Part shown: positions 1 through 5,115 of the stretch, one piece after another
Layout: each line of letters opens with the position of its first letter
How positions within the stretch are numbered: position 1 is the stretch's first letter
Origin: Gammaproteobacteria bacterium
Lineage (GTDB): Bacteria > Pseudomonadota > Gammaproteobacteria > JABABF01
Direction of reading: 5' to 3'
Assembly (NCBI GenBank): GCA_014238345.1
Contig: JABABF010000179.1
Coordinates: 1 to 5,115, forward strand
Length of the DNA stretch: 5,115 bases
Made by a program: the position numbers and the translations under genes
Notes under the pieces: generated by a model
Database searches by the model: none
What the model was told of the DNA's origin: nothing
The model's input: the letters and a program-made list of their open reading frames with translations, nothing else

Positions 1-76
1 CCAGCTCGATCAGTCCGCGTTTGTCACTGACACTGATGAGAGCTCGCCGGGGAAGCCAAGGAGCTGCTTCGCTCAT
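1..76 (-). CDS. purH: PurH, bifunctional IMP cyclohydrolase / AICAR formyltransferase, N-terminus only
   Basis: The first 25 codons are present and the gene runs off the left edge. Seen: an ATG at 76-74 opens a frame reading MSEAAPWLPRR followed by ALISVSDKRGLIEL. The segment ALISVSDK.G is the hallmark start of the PurH IMP-cyclohydrolase (MGS-like) domain, as in 'RRALLSVSDKAGI' of known PurH proteins. Known: PurH is cytoplasmic and catalyses the last two steps of de novo purine synthesis, formylation of AICAR and ring closure to IMP. The start overlaps the fis stop by four bases (ATGA), which implies translational coupling. fis-purH adjacency is typical of gammaproteobacteria and supports the call despite the short visible part. 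The rest of the protein cannot be judged here. Confidence 0.88.
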   Translation of the reverse strand, partial: MSEAAPWLPRRALISVSDKRGLIEL

Positions 77-459
77 GACCGCAGGCCGTGGCGCTCAAGT
101 TTGCGCCGCAGTGTGGCGCGGCTGATGCCGAGTACTTTGGCGGCGGCGCTCTGGTTGCGCTCGGTGTGGTGCAATACACAACGCAACAGTGGTGGCTCTA
201 CTTGATCGAGTACCGATTGGTAGATGTCGCTGACGTGCTCGCCGTTCAAGAGCTTGAAATAGTCCTGCATCACGCGATCGACGCACTCTGTGATCGGCGG
301 GATGCCATCATTTGTGGCGGCGGGGTCGGTGTTTGGCAGATCCGCAATCGGTACCGGCAGTACGGTACCATCGCCATGAATTGTCGGGGGAGCGGGGGGC
401 TTGTTGGGCATCTGGCGCGGGTGCGCTACACTGGGGGAAGATTGTAAATTAGTTGCCAT
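73..459 (-). CDS. fis: Fis-family nucleoid / DNA-binding protein with proline-rich N-terminal extension
   Basis: Predicted 128-residue DNA-binding protein. Residues about 57-128 align well with E. coli Fis: a helical dimerisation core containing DYFKLLNG, DIYQSVLDQVEPPLL, and a C-terminal helix-turn-helix at about 102-125 (NQSAAAKVLGISRATLRRKL). Known: Fis is a homodimeric nucleoid protein that bends DNA and tunes rRNA and growth-phase genes. Residues 1-56 are not Fis-like. They are rich in Pro, Ala and Thr, predicted disordered, and longer than the leader of the 98-residue E. coli protein. The ATG at 459 overlaps the end of accC by 11 bp and has only a weak ribosome binding site. A second Met at 411 (MPNKPP) is possible, giving 112 residues with no better binding site. 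A longer frame from 510 lies deep inside accC and is unlikely. The stop overlaps purH by four bases. The family is certain; the exact start is not. Confidence 0.93.
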   Translation of the reverse strand: MATNLQSSPSVAHPRQMPNKPPAPPTIHGDGTVLPVPIADLPNTDPAATNDGIPPITECVDRVMQDYFKLLNGEHVSDIYQSVLDQVEPPLLRCVLHHTERNQSAAAKVLGISRATLRRKLERHGLRS

Positions 460-1816
460 CGGTGGTGGTGGCTCTGCTTTCGTGTTGTTCCAAATAGTGA
501 ATATCAACACCGCCCTCCCGCACTGCGGTCGTCTGCAATAAGCGCTGGTGCAATGGAATATTGGTCTGAATACCGGTGATGACTAGCTCGCTTAGCGCTT
601 GGCGCATGCGCCGCTGAGCCTGTGCGCGGTCTTGGCCGTGACAGATCACTTTGGCGATCAGTGCATCGTAGTGTGGCGGTACGGTGTAGCCACTGTAGAG
701 GTGTGAGTCGACGCGCACCCCAATGCCTCCCGGGGCATGGTAGTAGTCGACGAGGCCAGGCGAAGGGTTAAAGCGCTTGGGATCCTCGGCGTTGATGCGA
801 CATTCCATGGCATGTCCGCACGGCACCACATCCTCTTGCCGCCACGGTAGCTTTCCACCTTGGGCAATGTGCAATTGCGCTTGCACCAAATCGATTCCGG
901 TCAGCATTTCGGTGACCGGATGCTCAACTTGGATGCGTGTGTTCATCTCAATGAAATAGAACTCGCCGTCTTGGTAGAGAAACTCGAAGGTACCTGCACC
1001 GCGGTAGTTCAAGCGCTTACAGACGGTGATGCACTGCTCGGCAATGGCCTGGCGCGTACGGTCTGGGATGCCCGGAGCCGGAGCTTCTTCGAGGACTTTT
1101 TGGTGGCGGCGTTGCAGGGAGCAGTCGCGCTCCCATAGATGGATGGCATTGCCGTGGTGATCCGCCAGCACCTGGATTTCAATGTGGCGAGGATGAGCCA
1201 GATATTTCTCAAGGTAGATGCGGGAATCGCCGAAGGAACTTTCGGCTTCGCTACGGGTGTAGGCCAGAGCCTCTGCCAGTTGGCTCTCTCGGCGTACCAC
1301 GCTCATGCCGCGCCCGCCGCCTCCCGCCGCCGCCTTGATCAGCACTGGAAAGCCGATGTTGCGGGCGACATCCATGCTCTGATCTATATCGTCGCCGAGT
1401 GTGGCACCTGATCCCGGCACGGTCGGCAAACCCAATTCCTGCATGGTTTGGATGGCGCGCACCTTATCGCCCATCAGACGGATCGATTCTGGGCTGGGGC
1501 CGATAAAGCTGAAACCACTGCGTTCGACCTGCTCGGCGAATTCAGCCTTTTCGGCGAGAAATCCATAGCCGGGATGGATGGCCGATGTGTCGGTCACTTC
1601 GGCAGCGCTGATCACTGCGGGGATGTTCAGGTAGCTGTCGCCAGCGGTAGACGGGCCGATACACACCGATTCATCGGCGAGGCGCACATGTAGCAATTCG
1701 CGGTCGACATCCGAGTGGATGGCTACAGTGCGGATATCCAGTGCGCTACAAGCGCGCAAAATGCGCAACGCGATTTCGCCTCGATTGGCGATCAGCACTT
1801 TGTTAAATGCGGGCAT
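449..1816 (-). CDS. accC: AccC, biotin carboxylase subunit of acetyl-CoA carboxylase
   Basis: Full-length 455-residue biotin carboxylase (E. coli AccC has 449). It uses ATP and bicarbonate to carboxylate the biotin on AccB, the first half-reaction of malonyl-CoA formation for fatty acid synthesis in the cytoplasm. Domains seen: N-terminal pre-ATP-grasp fold (KVLIANRGEIALRI, 6-19), ATP-grasp domain with K118, K161, the glycine-rich loop GGGGRGM (165-171) and RRHQKVLEEAPAPG (236-249), then the catalytic signature FIEMNTRIQVEHPVTEM (288-304). That signature holds metal ligand E290 plus R294 and E298; E278 is the other metal ligand. R340 in MECRINAEDP corresponds to the biotin-contacting Arg of E. 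coli. No key residue is missing. It starts 14 bp after accB with a weak ribosome binding site, suggesting coupling, and its last codons overlap fis. The family also includes carboxylase subunits of other acyl-CoA enzymes, but the adjacent accB and single-domain length fix it as AccC. Confidence 0.98.
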   Translation of the reverse strand: MPAFNKVLIANRGEIALRILRACSALDIRTVAIHSDVDRELLHVRLADESVCIGPSTAGDSYLNIPAVISAAEVTDTSAIHPGYGFLAEKAEFAEQVERSGFSFIGPSPESIRLMGDKVRAIQTMQELGLPTVPGSGATLGDDIDQSMDVARNIGFPVLIKAAAGGGGRGMSVVRRESQLAEALAYTRSEAESSFGDSRIYLEKYLAHPRHIEIQVLADHHGNAIHLWERDCSLQRRHQKVLEEAPAPGIPDRTRQAIAEQCITVCKRLNYRGAGTFEFLYQDGEFYFIEMNTRIQVEHPVTEMLTGIDLVQAQLHIAQGGKLPWRQEDVVPCGHAMECRINAEDPKRFNPSPGLVDYYHAPGGIGVRVDSHLYSGYTVPPHYDALIAKVICHGQDRAQAQRRMRQALSELVITGIQTNIPLHQRLLQTTAVREGGVDIHYLEQHESRATTTDGN

Positions 1817-1830
1817 GTGCGCTCAGGCGC

Positions 1831-2280
1831 TCAGGTGATTGTCAGCAGGGGTTGGCCAAACTCCACAGCTTGGCCATTCTCAACCAAGATGGTCATGATT
1901 GTGCCTGCGCGGTCTGCTTCAATCCGGTTCATCATCTTCATTGCTTCAATAATACAGACTACATCGCCCGGTGCGACGAGGCTGCCGACTTCAACGAATG
2001 GCGGGGCATCGGGGGATGGAGCGCGGTAGAAAGTGCCGACCATGGGCGATAGCAACGCGGCATCTGGAGCTGCGGATGCATCGCTGTCCAGTTCCAGTGG
2101 TGGCTGTGTGACTGGTGGGAGGGGCGGTGCAGTGGCTGGGCTGAACTCCATTGACCCGATGGGTTGAGCTGATTGCCGACGGCTCAGGCGGATTGATTCC
2201 TCGCCTTCGCGGATTTCAATTTCGTCTAGCACACTCGCTTCGAGCACTTCGATCAGCTTGCGTATTTTGCGGATGTCCAT
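1831..2280 (-). CDS. accB: AccB, biotin carboxyl carrier protein of acetyl-CoA carboxylase
   Basis: 149-residue biotin carboxyl carrier protein, near the usual 150-160. Seen: an N-terminal helical segment (MDIRKIRKLIEVLEASVLDEIEI), an Ala/Pro-rich flexible linker at about 37-74, and a C-terminal biotinyl domain at about 76-149. The biotinylation motif EAMKM lies at 112-116, with K115 the expected biotin attachment site. The protruding 'thumb' typical of AccB is present at about 89-99 (SPDAPPFVEVG). Known: BirA attaches biotin to this lysine, AccC carboxylates it, and AccAD transfers the carboxyl to acetyl-CoA. Start choice: CCGGAG at 2298-2293 lies 12 bases upstream of the ATG, and the protein begins exactly like known AccB proteins. 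The 35-bp gap to aroQ holds no visible terminator. accA, accD and birA are not in the window. Confidence 0.98.
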   Translation of the reverse strand: MDIRKIRKLIEVLEASVLDEIEIREGEESIRLSRRQSAQPIGSMEFSPATAPPLPPVTQPPLELDSDASAAPDAALLSPMVGTFYRAPSPDAPPFVEVGSLVAPGDVVCIIEAMKMMNRIEADRAGTIMTILVENGQAVEFGQPLLTIT

Positions 2281-2315
2281 TATGGTTGCTTGCTCCGGTG
2301 TGATCGTCTCGTGAC

Positions 2316-2771
2316 TCAGTGTTCGTTGCCAGCACTGAGCTGTTGCACGGCGGCATCCAGTGCCAATTCATAGCCTAGTGCGCCAAGTCCGGTGATGATG
2401 CCGCTGGCGATGTCCGAGAAATAGGAATGCTGGCGGAAATCATCACGCGCATGCACATTGGAGAGGTGTACCTCAATGAACGGCAATGCAGTGGCCAACA
2501 GCGCATCGCGCAGGGCAATACTGGTATGTGTGAAAGCGGCTGGGTTCAGTAGCAGGAAGTCGACACCAGCTGCGGGAGCTTGCTGTACCTCGTCCACCAA
2601 TTCGTGTTCGGCATTGCTCTGGACACTGCGCAATTGGCAGCCATGGGTAGCCGCTCTCTCGTTGAGGCGCAGCTCAAGTGCGCTGAGCGAACTATCGCCG
2701 TACCATTGCGGCTCGCGCTGACCCATCAGGTTGAGATTAGGTCCGTGGAGCACCAAGATAGAGTGAGCCAT
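2316..2771 (-). CDS. aroQ: AroQ, type II 3-dehydroquinate dehydratase
   Basis: 151-residue type II dehydroquinase, normal length (about 145-155). It removes water from 3-dehydroquinate to give 3-dehydroshikimate in the shikimate pathway; the family forms cytoplasmic dodecamers. Seen: LHGPNLNLMGQREPQWYG (8-25) with N12, lid Arg R19 and the catalytic-base Tyr Y24. NPAAFTHTS (76-84) carries N76 and H82. IEVHLSNVHARDDFRQHS (99-116) carries E100, the catalytic acid H102 and R113. All catalytic residues are present. NPAAF in place of NPGAY is a common proteobacterial variant. The ATG at 2771 is preferred because homology begins at residue 4 and GAGGG (2788-2784) lies 12 bases upstream. An upstream extension of the frame to 2942 lies inside doxX and reads as non-homologous Arg-rich sequence. 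The gene starts 8 bp after doxX. aroQ-accB-accC linkage is widespread in gammaproteobacteria. Confidence 0.97.
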   Translation of the reverse strand: MAHSILVLHGPNLNLMGQREPQWYGDSSLSALELRLNERAATHGCQLRSVQSNAEHELVDEVQQAPAAGVDFLLLNPAAFTHTSIALRDALLATALPFIEVHLSNVHARDDFRQHSYFSDIASGIITGLGALGYELALDAAVQQLSAGNEH

Positions 2772-2779
2772 CAGAGTGA

Positions 2780-3439
2780 TTAGCCCTCGTTTTTGGGGCG
2801 CAATTTTCGATCTAGCCAGTAGTCTGCGCTGAGCCATGGCCCGCCGCCGATAAACAGCAAGGTGAGCAACATCAGTAAGTAGGTGACAGCGAATTCGATG
2901 CCGTTGTTCAGCACGACGAAGCTGCCGCGCTCGGTGAGCCATTGATAGTTGCCGTGTTCACGCAGTAATTGGCGAGCTGTGTCCAGGCGCTGCCTGACTT
3001 CGTCGCTGTTGCTCAAACTTTCCCAACCAGCATCTAGTTCCACCGTCGCCAGCACCCGTGCGGGGCTGTGTGCGCGATCGCTGGGGGCTATGGCGAACCA
3101 GCCGTGCTGCCAGTGTACGGAGGTGATGGCCACGACCATGGTGAAAGCCAGTGGAATGGATATCCAGCGTACGGCGAGGCCGAGGACAAGCAACAGGCCG
3201 CCGACCAATTCAGTGCTGGCAGCTAGTGCAGCCATCAGTGTTGGCGCGGGCAGACCGAGGCTGTCAAACCACTGGACAGTGATTGAGAAGTCCTCAAATT
3301 TGGTCCACCCTGCAATCAGCAACACGGGTGCCAAGTACAGCCGAATGGCGAGCGAGAGCACACCGCTCAGACAGGGCAGGAGGCTGACGACGGCATCATT
3401 GATGCGGTAGAACTTCTGGATGGATGTAGATGAGAGCAT
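2780..3439 (-). CDS. DoxX-family inner-membrane protein (HvfX-like) with large central insertion
   Basis: 219-residue integral membrane protein of the DoxX superfamily. Four hydrophobic segments are visible at about 25-45, 66-88, 91-109 and 182-199. Family features seen: RLYLAPVLLIAGWTKF near the first segment, a WFDSLGLPAP turn (57-66), ASTELVGGLLLVLGL (74-88), and YLLMLLTLLFIGGG (187-200). Typical DoxX proteins have about 130-150 residues. This one carries roughly 65 extra, mostly polar residues at about 112-177, between the third and fourth segments. The sequence style resembles the HvfX branch, DoxX-like proteins linked in other bacteria to copper-binding modified peptides and MNIO enzymes. 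That is recognition from memory, and no peptide precursor or MNIO gene is visible here. Function is therefore unassigned. The start is supported by AGAGGT at 3451-3446, six bases before the ATG. It is the first gene after the only sizeable gap and ends 8 bp before aroQ, so it may lead the downstream operon. Confidence 0.85.
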   Translation of the reverse strand: MLSSTSIQKFYRINDAVVSLLPCLSGVLSLAIRLYLAPVLLIAGWTKFEDFSITVQWFDSLGLPAPTLMAALAASTELVGGLLLVLGLAVRWISIPLAFTMVVAITSVHWQHGWFAIAPSDRAHSPARVLATVELDAGWESLSNSDEVRQRLDTARQLLREHGNYQWLTERGSFVVLNNGIEFAVTYLLMLLTLLFIGGGPWLSADYWLDRKLRPKNEG

Positions 3440-3445
3440 GGTGGC

Positions 3446-3451
3446 ACCTCT
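3446..3451 (-). promoter_or_regulatory. Ribosome binding site of the doxX-like gene
   Basis: AGAGGT on the minus strand, six bases before the ATG at 3439. It is the best-spaced Shine-Dalgarno sequence in the window and decides the doxX start. The other genes have weaker or more distant ones (about 12-13 bases for moeB, aroQ and accB). This fits initiation independent of upstream translation at doxX. Confidence 0.7.
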
Positions 3452-3482
3452 GAAGTAGTGTGCTTTGATTATGGGTGTTGGT

Positions 3483-3523
3483 AGTATTTTGGAGGAAATT
3501 CGCTACTATTTCCCCCCAATACT
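3483..3523. repeat. Imperfect inverted repeat in the moeB-doxX gap
   Basis: Left arm AGTATTTTGGAGGAAAT (3483-3499) and right arm ATTTCCCCCCAATACT (3508-3523) pair around an 8-base centre. There are six base pairs at each end, two G-C pairs in the middle, one A-C mismatch and one small internal loop. It occupies much of the only intergenic space, upstream of doxX. No T-run follows the minus-strand arm (it is followed by ACCAAC), so it is not a standard intrinsic terminator for moeB. On the plus strand ATTTTC follows a few bases later, but no plus-strand gene ends there. TAGTA/TACTA half-sites recur (3482-3486, 3504-3508, and ATACTA at 3519-3524), which would also suit an operator. A role as operator, attenuator or mRNA-stability hairpin is inference. 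Confidence 0.55.
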
Positions 3524-3534
3524 AACATTTTCGC

Positions 3535-4302
3535 TTAACTTTTCCAAGCACTGGCACAGACTGGGCAATTGGGATCTGCGGGAATGCACAGTTCGCGCCA
3601 GTGCCCAACACCGCCATCTAATAACAATAGGCGGCCATGCAGGGAACTGCCGTAATCGGTCAATAGTTTGATGGCTTCCAGCGCCTGTAGGCTACCGATG
3701 ATGCCAGGTACGGGGGCGAGGACTCCACTGTCAGCGCAACGCGCCGCCGCTACCGAGGCGGACGATGTGGGTGTTGGGTAGAGGCAGTGGTAGCAGGGGC
3801 CGATGGCACGGCGGAAATCGAAGACAGCGAGTTGCCCTTCGGCGCGGATGGCGGCTCCACTGACTAGTGGGGTGCGGGCGGAAATGGCGGCGCGGTTCAG
3901 CGCGTAGCGCGTAGCGAAGTTATCACTGGCATCAATTGTCAGATCGGCGGCGCTAACGGCGGCTTGCAGTGCATCTGCACACAGTGTTTCGCTGAGTTCC
4001 TTAATACGTACGGTCGGGTTGAGGGCGCTGAGACAGCGGGCGGCCGATGCGGTTTTTTGGTGGCCGATGTCGGCGGTACGGTGGGCGATCTGGCGCTGTA
4101 AGTTACCGAGCTCTACTCGGTCGCCATCGGCCAATGTCAGCTGGCCGACACCAGCGGCAGCGAGATACATGGCAGCGGGGCTACCCAAGCCACCGAGTCC
4201 GAGCACCAGTACGTGGGAGGCTCGCAGGCGTTCTTGACCCGCTACATCGAAGTCAGGCAATAGGATGTGCCGGCTGTAACGCAGTAGTTCGGCATCGTTC
4301 AT
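3535..4302 (-). CDS. moeB: MoeB/ThiF-family adenylyltransferase (probable molybdopterin-synthase adenylyltransferase)
   Basis: 255-residue E1-like enzyme (E. coli MoeB has 249). It adenylates the C-terminal Gly of a ubiquitin-like sulfur carrier (MoaD for MoeB, ThiS for ThiF) so that it can accept sulfur. Seen: RYSRHILLP (8-16) with the Arg finger R11, the nucleotide loop GLGGLG (35-40), D59, LGNLQRQ (65-71), K83 in GHQK, and DASDN (124-128). Two CxxC pairs for structural zinc are present, C170/C173 and C246/C249, and C189 sits in RCADSGVLAP before the conserved GIIGSLQALEAIK segment. No C-terminal rhodanese domain is present. MoeB and ThiF are hard to separate by sequence; prmC-moeB adjacency, as in Pseudomonas and others, favours MoeB. 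No moa genes are visible. It begins 18 bp after the prmC stop with AGGGG (4320-4316) overlapping that stop region. It is followed by the 95-bp gap containing the inverted repeat. Confidence 0.92.
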   Translation of the reverse strand: MNDAELLRYSRHILLPDFDVAGQERLRASHVLVLGLGGLGSPAAMYLAAAGVGQLTLADGDRVELGNLQRQIAHRTADIGHQKTASAARCLSALNPTVRIKELSETLCADALQAAVSAADLTIDASDNFATRYALNRAAISARTPLVSGAAIRAEGQLAVFDFRRAIGPCYHCLYPTPTSSASVAAARCADSGVLAPVPGIIGSLQALEAIKLLTDYGSSLHGRLLLLDGGVGHWRELCIPADPNCPVCASAWKS

Positions 4303-4320
4303 CGGTAGTACAACGCCCCT

Positions 4321-5115
4321 TTAGGGTGCGCACCCTAGGGTCACGCGCTCATGGTCGGCCAAATCGCGTAATGTGGTGGTTTTGAGGCAACCCTGAGCGC
4401 GTAGCGCGCAACGCAATTCGGTTGCTTGCCACGGGGCATGCTCTAGCATCAGCCAGCCGCCGCTGACGAGTCGCGACGGCAGTTCGCTAACCAGTCGGCG
4501 CAACGCACTCATGCCACCCCCCCGCTCGCTAGGGCACCGCACGGCTCGCAGCTTAGTGGCACCTGCCTGAGCTGTGGGTCGTTTTCATCAATATAGGGTG
4601 GGTTGGACACCAGCAAATCGAAGCGCTGTCCAGCCAGTGCGCTACCCCAGTCGGACTGGATGAGCTGCGTGTTATGGCAGCGCAATTGGTGTCGGTTGGC
4701 GCTGGCCACAGCGAGGGCATCAGCGCAGCGGTCAATGGCTAATATGCGCCATTCTGGGCGTTCTCGCGCCAGCGCCCAGGCGATGGCACCGCTACCCGTG
4801 CCGAGTTCAGCGCACTGCGCCCATCGCGCCGCCACGCGACTCAGCGCGGCCTCTACTAACAATTCGCTCTCTGGCCTGGGCACTAAGACGCGCGGATCCA
4901 CTTGTACAGTCAGCGTCCAGAAACCCTGCCAGCCACGTAGATAAGCCAGCGGCACGCCGCGTTGTCGGGCGGCCGCCAGCTCGTGATAGCGCCGTGCTGT
5001 CGCTACGGCCACTGGCTGCTCCGGGTAGGCGTAGAGCTGGCCGCAGTCCGTGTCTAGGCAATGCGCCAACAGCAGTTCGGCATCCAGACGCGGCAGAGCA
5101 TTGGTCGCGTGGAGC
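4321..5115 (-). CDS. prmC: PrmC (HemK), release-factor glutamine methyltransferase; 5'-partial and frameshifted
   Basis: PrmC methylates the Gln of the GGQ motif in release factors RF1/RF2 using S-adenosylmethionine. The start lies beyond the right edge; reading from the edge, LPRLDAELLLAHCL matches the N-terminal helical domain of known PrmC. Seen further on: PLAYLRGWQGFWTL, VLVPRPESELLVE, the SAM-binding motif ELGTGSGAIAWALA, and the catalytic VSNPPYIDE. The frame stops at 4511-4509 soon after EPCGALASGG. The missing C-terminal portion (GMSALRRLV... SGGWLMLEHAP... LADHERVTLGCAP, stop at 4323-4321) continues in the next frame, the switch falling at a run of seven G on the minus strand (4523-4517). 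One extra G would restore a single full-length protein. This may be a sequencing error, a real inactivating or phase-variable mutation, or a site of slippage. The catalytic NPPY lies before the break. prfA is the expected upstream neighbour but is outside the window. Confidence 0.9.
4517..4523 (-). other. G7 homopolymer at the prmC frame break
   Basis: Seven consecutive C on the plus strand, read as G7 in prmC. In the upstream frame the codons are AGC GGG GGG GTG GCA TGA. A one-base backward slip on the G run, or an eighth G, gives GGT GGC ATG AGT and joins the conserved C-terminal part. Both frames are open between 4542 and 4509, so this run is the natural place of the shift. Confidence 0.75.

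Noticed and set aside
350..369. Short hairpin formed by two GGTACC sites in fis (7-bp stem, 6-base loop)
   Set aside because: GGTACC is self-complementary, so any two copies pair. It lies in the coding sequence for TVLPVP and has no terminator or operator features.
460..510. Longer Fis start at 510 (MLIFTIWNN...)
   Set aside because: It would overlap accC by about 60 bases with no ribosome binding site. The encoded residues merely shadow the accC C-terminus in another frame.
860..1411. Plus-strand open frames opposite accC (about 860-1138 and 1139-1411)
   Set aside because: They are antisense to highly conserved ATP-grasp sequence of AccC. No ribosome binding sites or recognisable domains were seen.
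2281..2315. Possible promoter or terminator in the aroQ-accB gap
   Set aside because: Only 35 bp, with no stem-loop plus T-run and no recognisable -35/-10 pair. Only a Shine-Dalgarno-like CCGGAG stands out.
2772..2942. In-frame N-terminal extension of aroQ by 57 codons
   Set aside because: It lies inside the doxX coding sequence and is Arg/Ala-rich without type II dehydroquinase homology. Family similarity begins right after the ATG at 2771.
3483..3523. Intrinsic terminator for moeB
   Set aside because: The stem is interrupted, and on the minus strand it is followed by ACCAAC rather than a T-run.
3465..3671. Plus-strand open frame of 68 codons spanning the moeB-doxX gap and the moeB 3' end
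   Set aside because: Most of it is antisense to the moeB C-terminus with its zinc-binding Cys pair. The protein shows no recognisable family features and there is no convincing start signal.

Overview
The window looks like a piece of a gammaproteobacterial chromosome of moderately high GC. The aroQ-accB-accC ... fis-purH order is the arrangement known from Pseudomonas and many other gammaproteobacteria, and a genuine Fis protein next to purH points to the same class. The genus cannot be named from this stretch.

All genes lie on the minus strand, so transcription runs from high to low coordinates. In that order they are: prmC (start beyond the right edge, reading frame broken at a G7 run), moeB, a 95-bp gap holding a strong inverted repeat, a DoxX-family membrane protein with an unusual insertion, aroQ, accB, accC, fis and the first 25 codons of purH (running off the left edge). 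No RNA gene, mobile element, CRISPR array or phage-like gene was seen. The longest non-coding stretch is the 95-bp gap between moeB and doxX.

The layout reads as two conserved housekeeping blocks joined together. The right block (prmC-moeB) is normally the tail of a hemA-prfA-prmC-moeB cluster, concerned with release-factor methylation and molybdopterin sulfur transfer. The left block (aroQ-accB-accC-fis-purH) carries shikimate synthesis, the carrier and carboxylase subunits of acetyl-CoA carboxylase, a nucleoid protein and purine synthesis. The DoxX-like gene sits at the seam, preceded by the only real intergenic region and by its own clear ribosome binding site. From doxX to purH the genes are very tightly packed: 8-, 35- and 14-bp gaps, then 11- and 4-bp overlaps. 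This suggests one transcript.

The main oddities are the prmC frameshift, the absence of prmA and dusB between accC and fis, a proline-rich N-terminal extension on Fis, an insertion of about 65 residues in the DoxX protein, and the inverted repeat upstream of doxX. I see no evidence for a novel multi-gene system; this is mainly core metabolism with some unusual local architecture.
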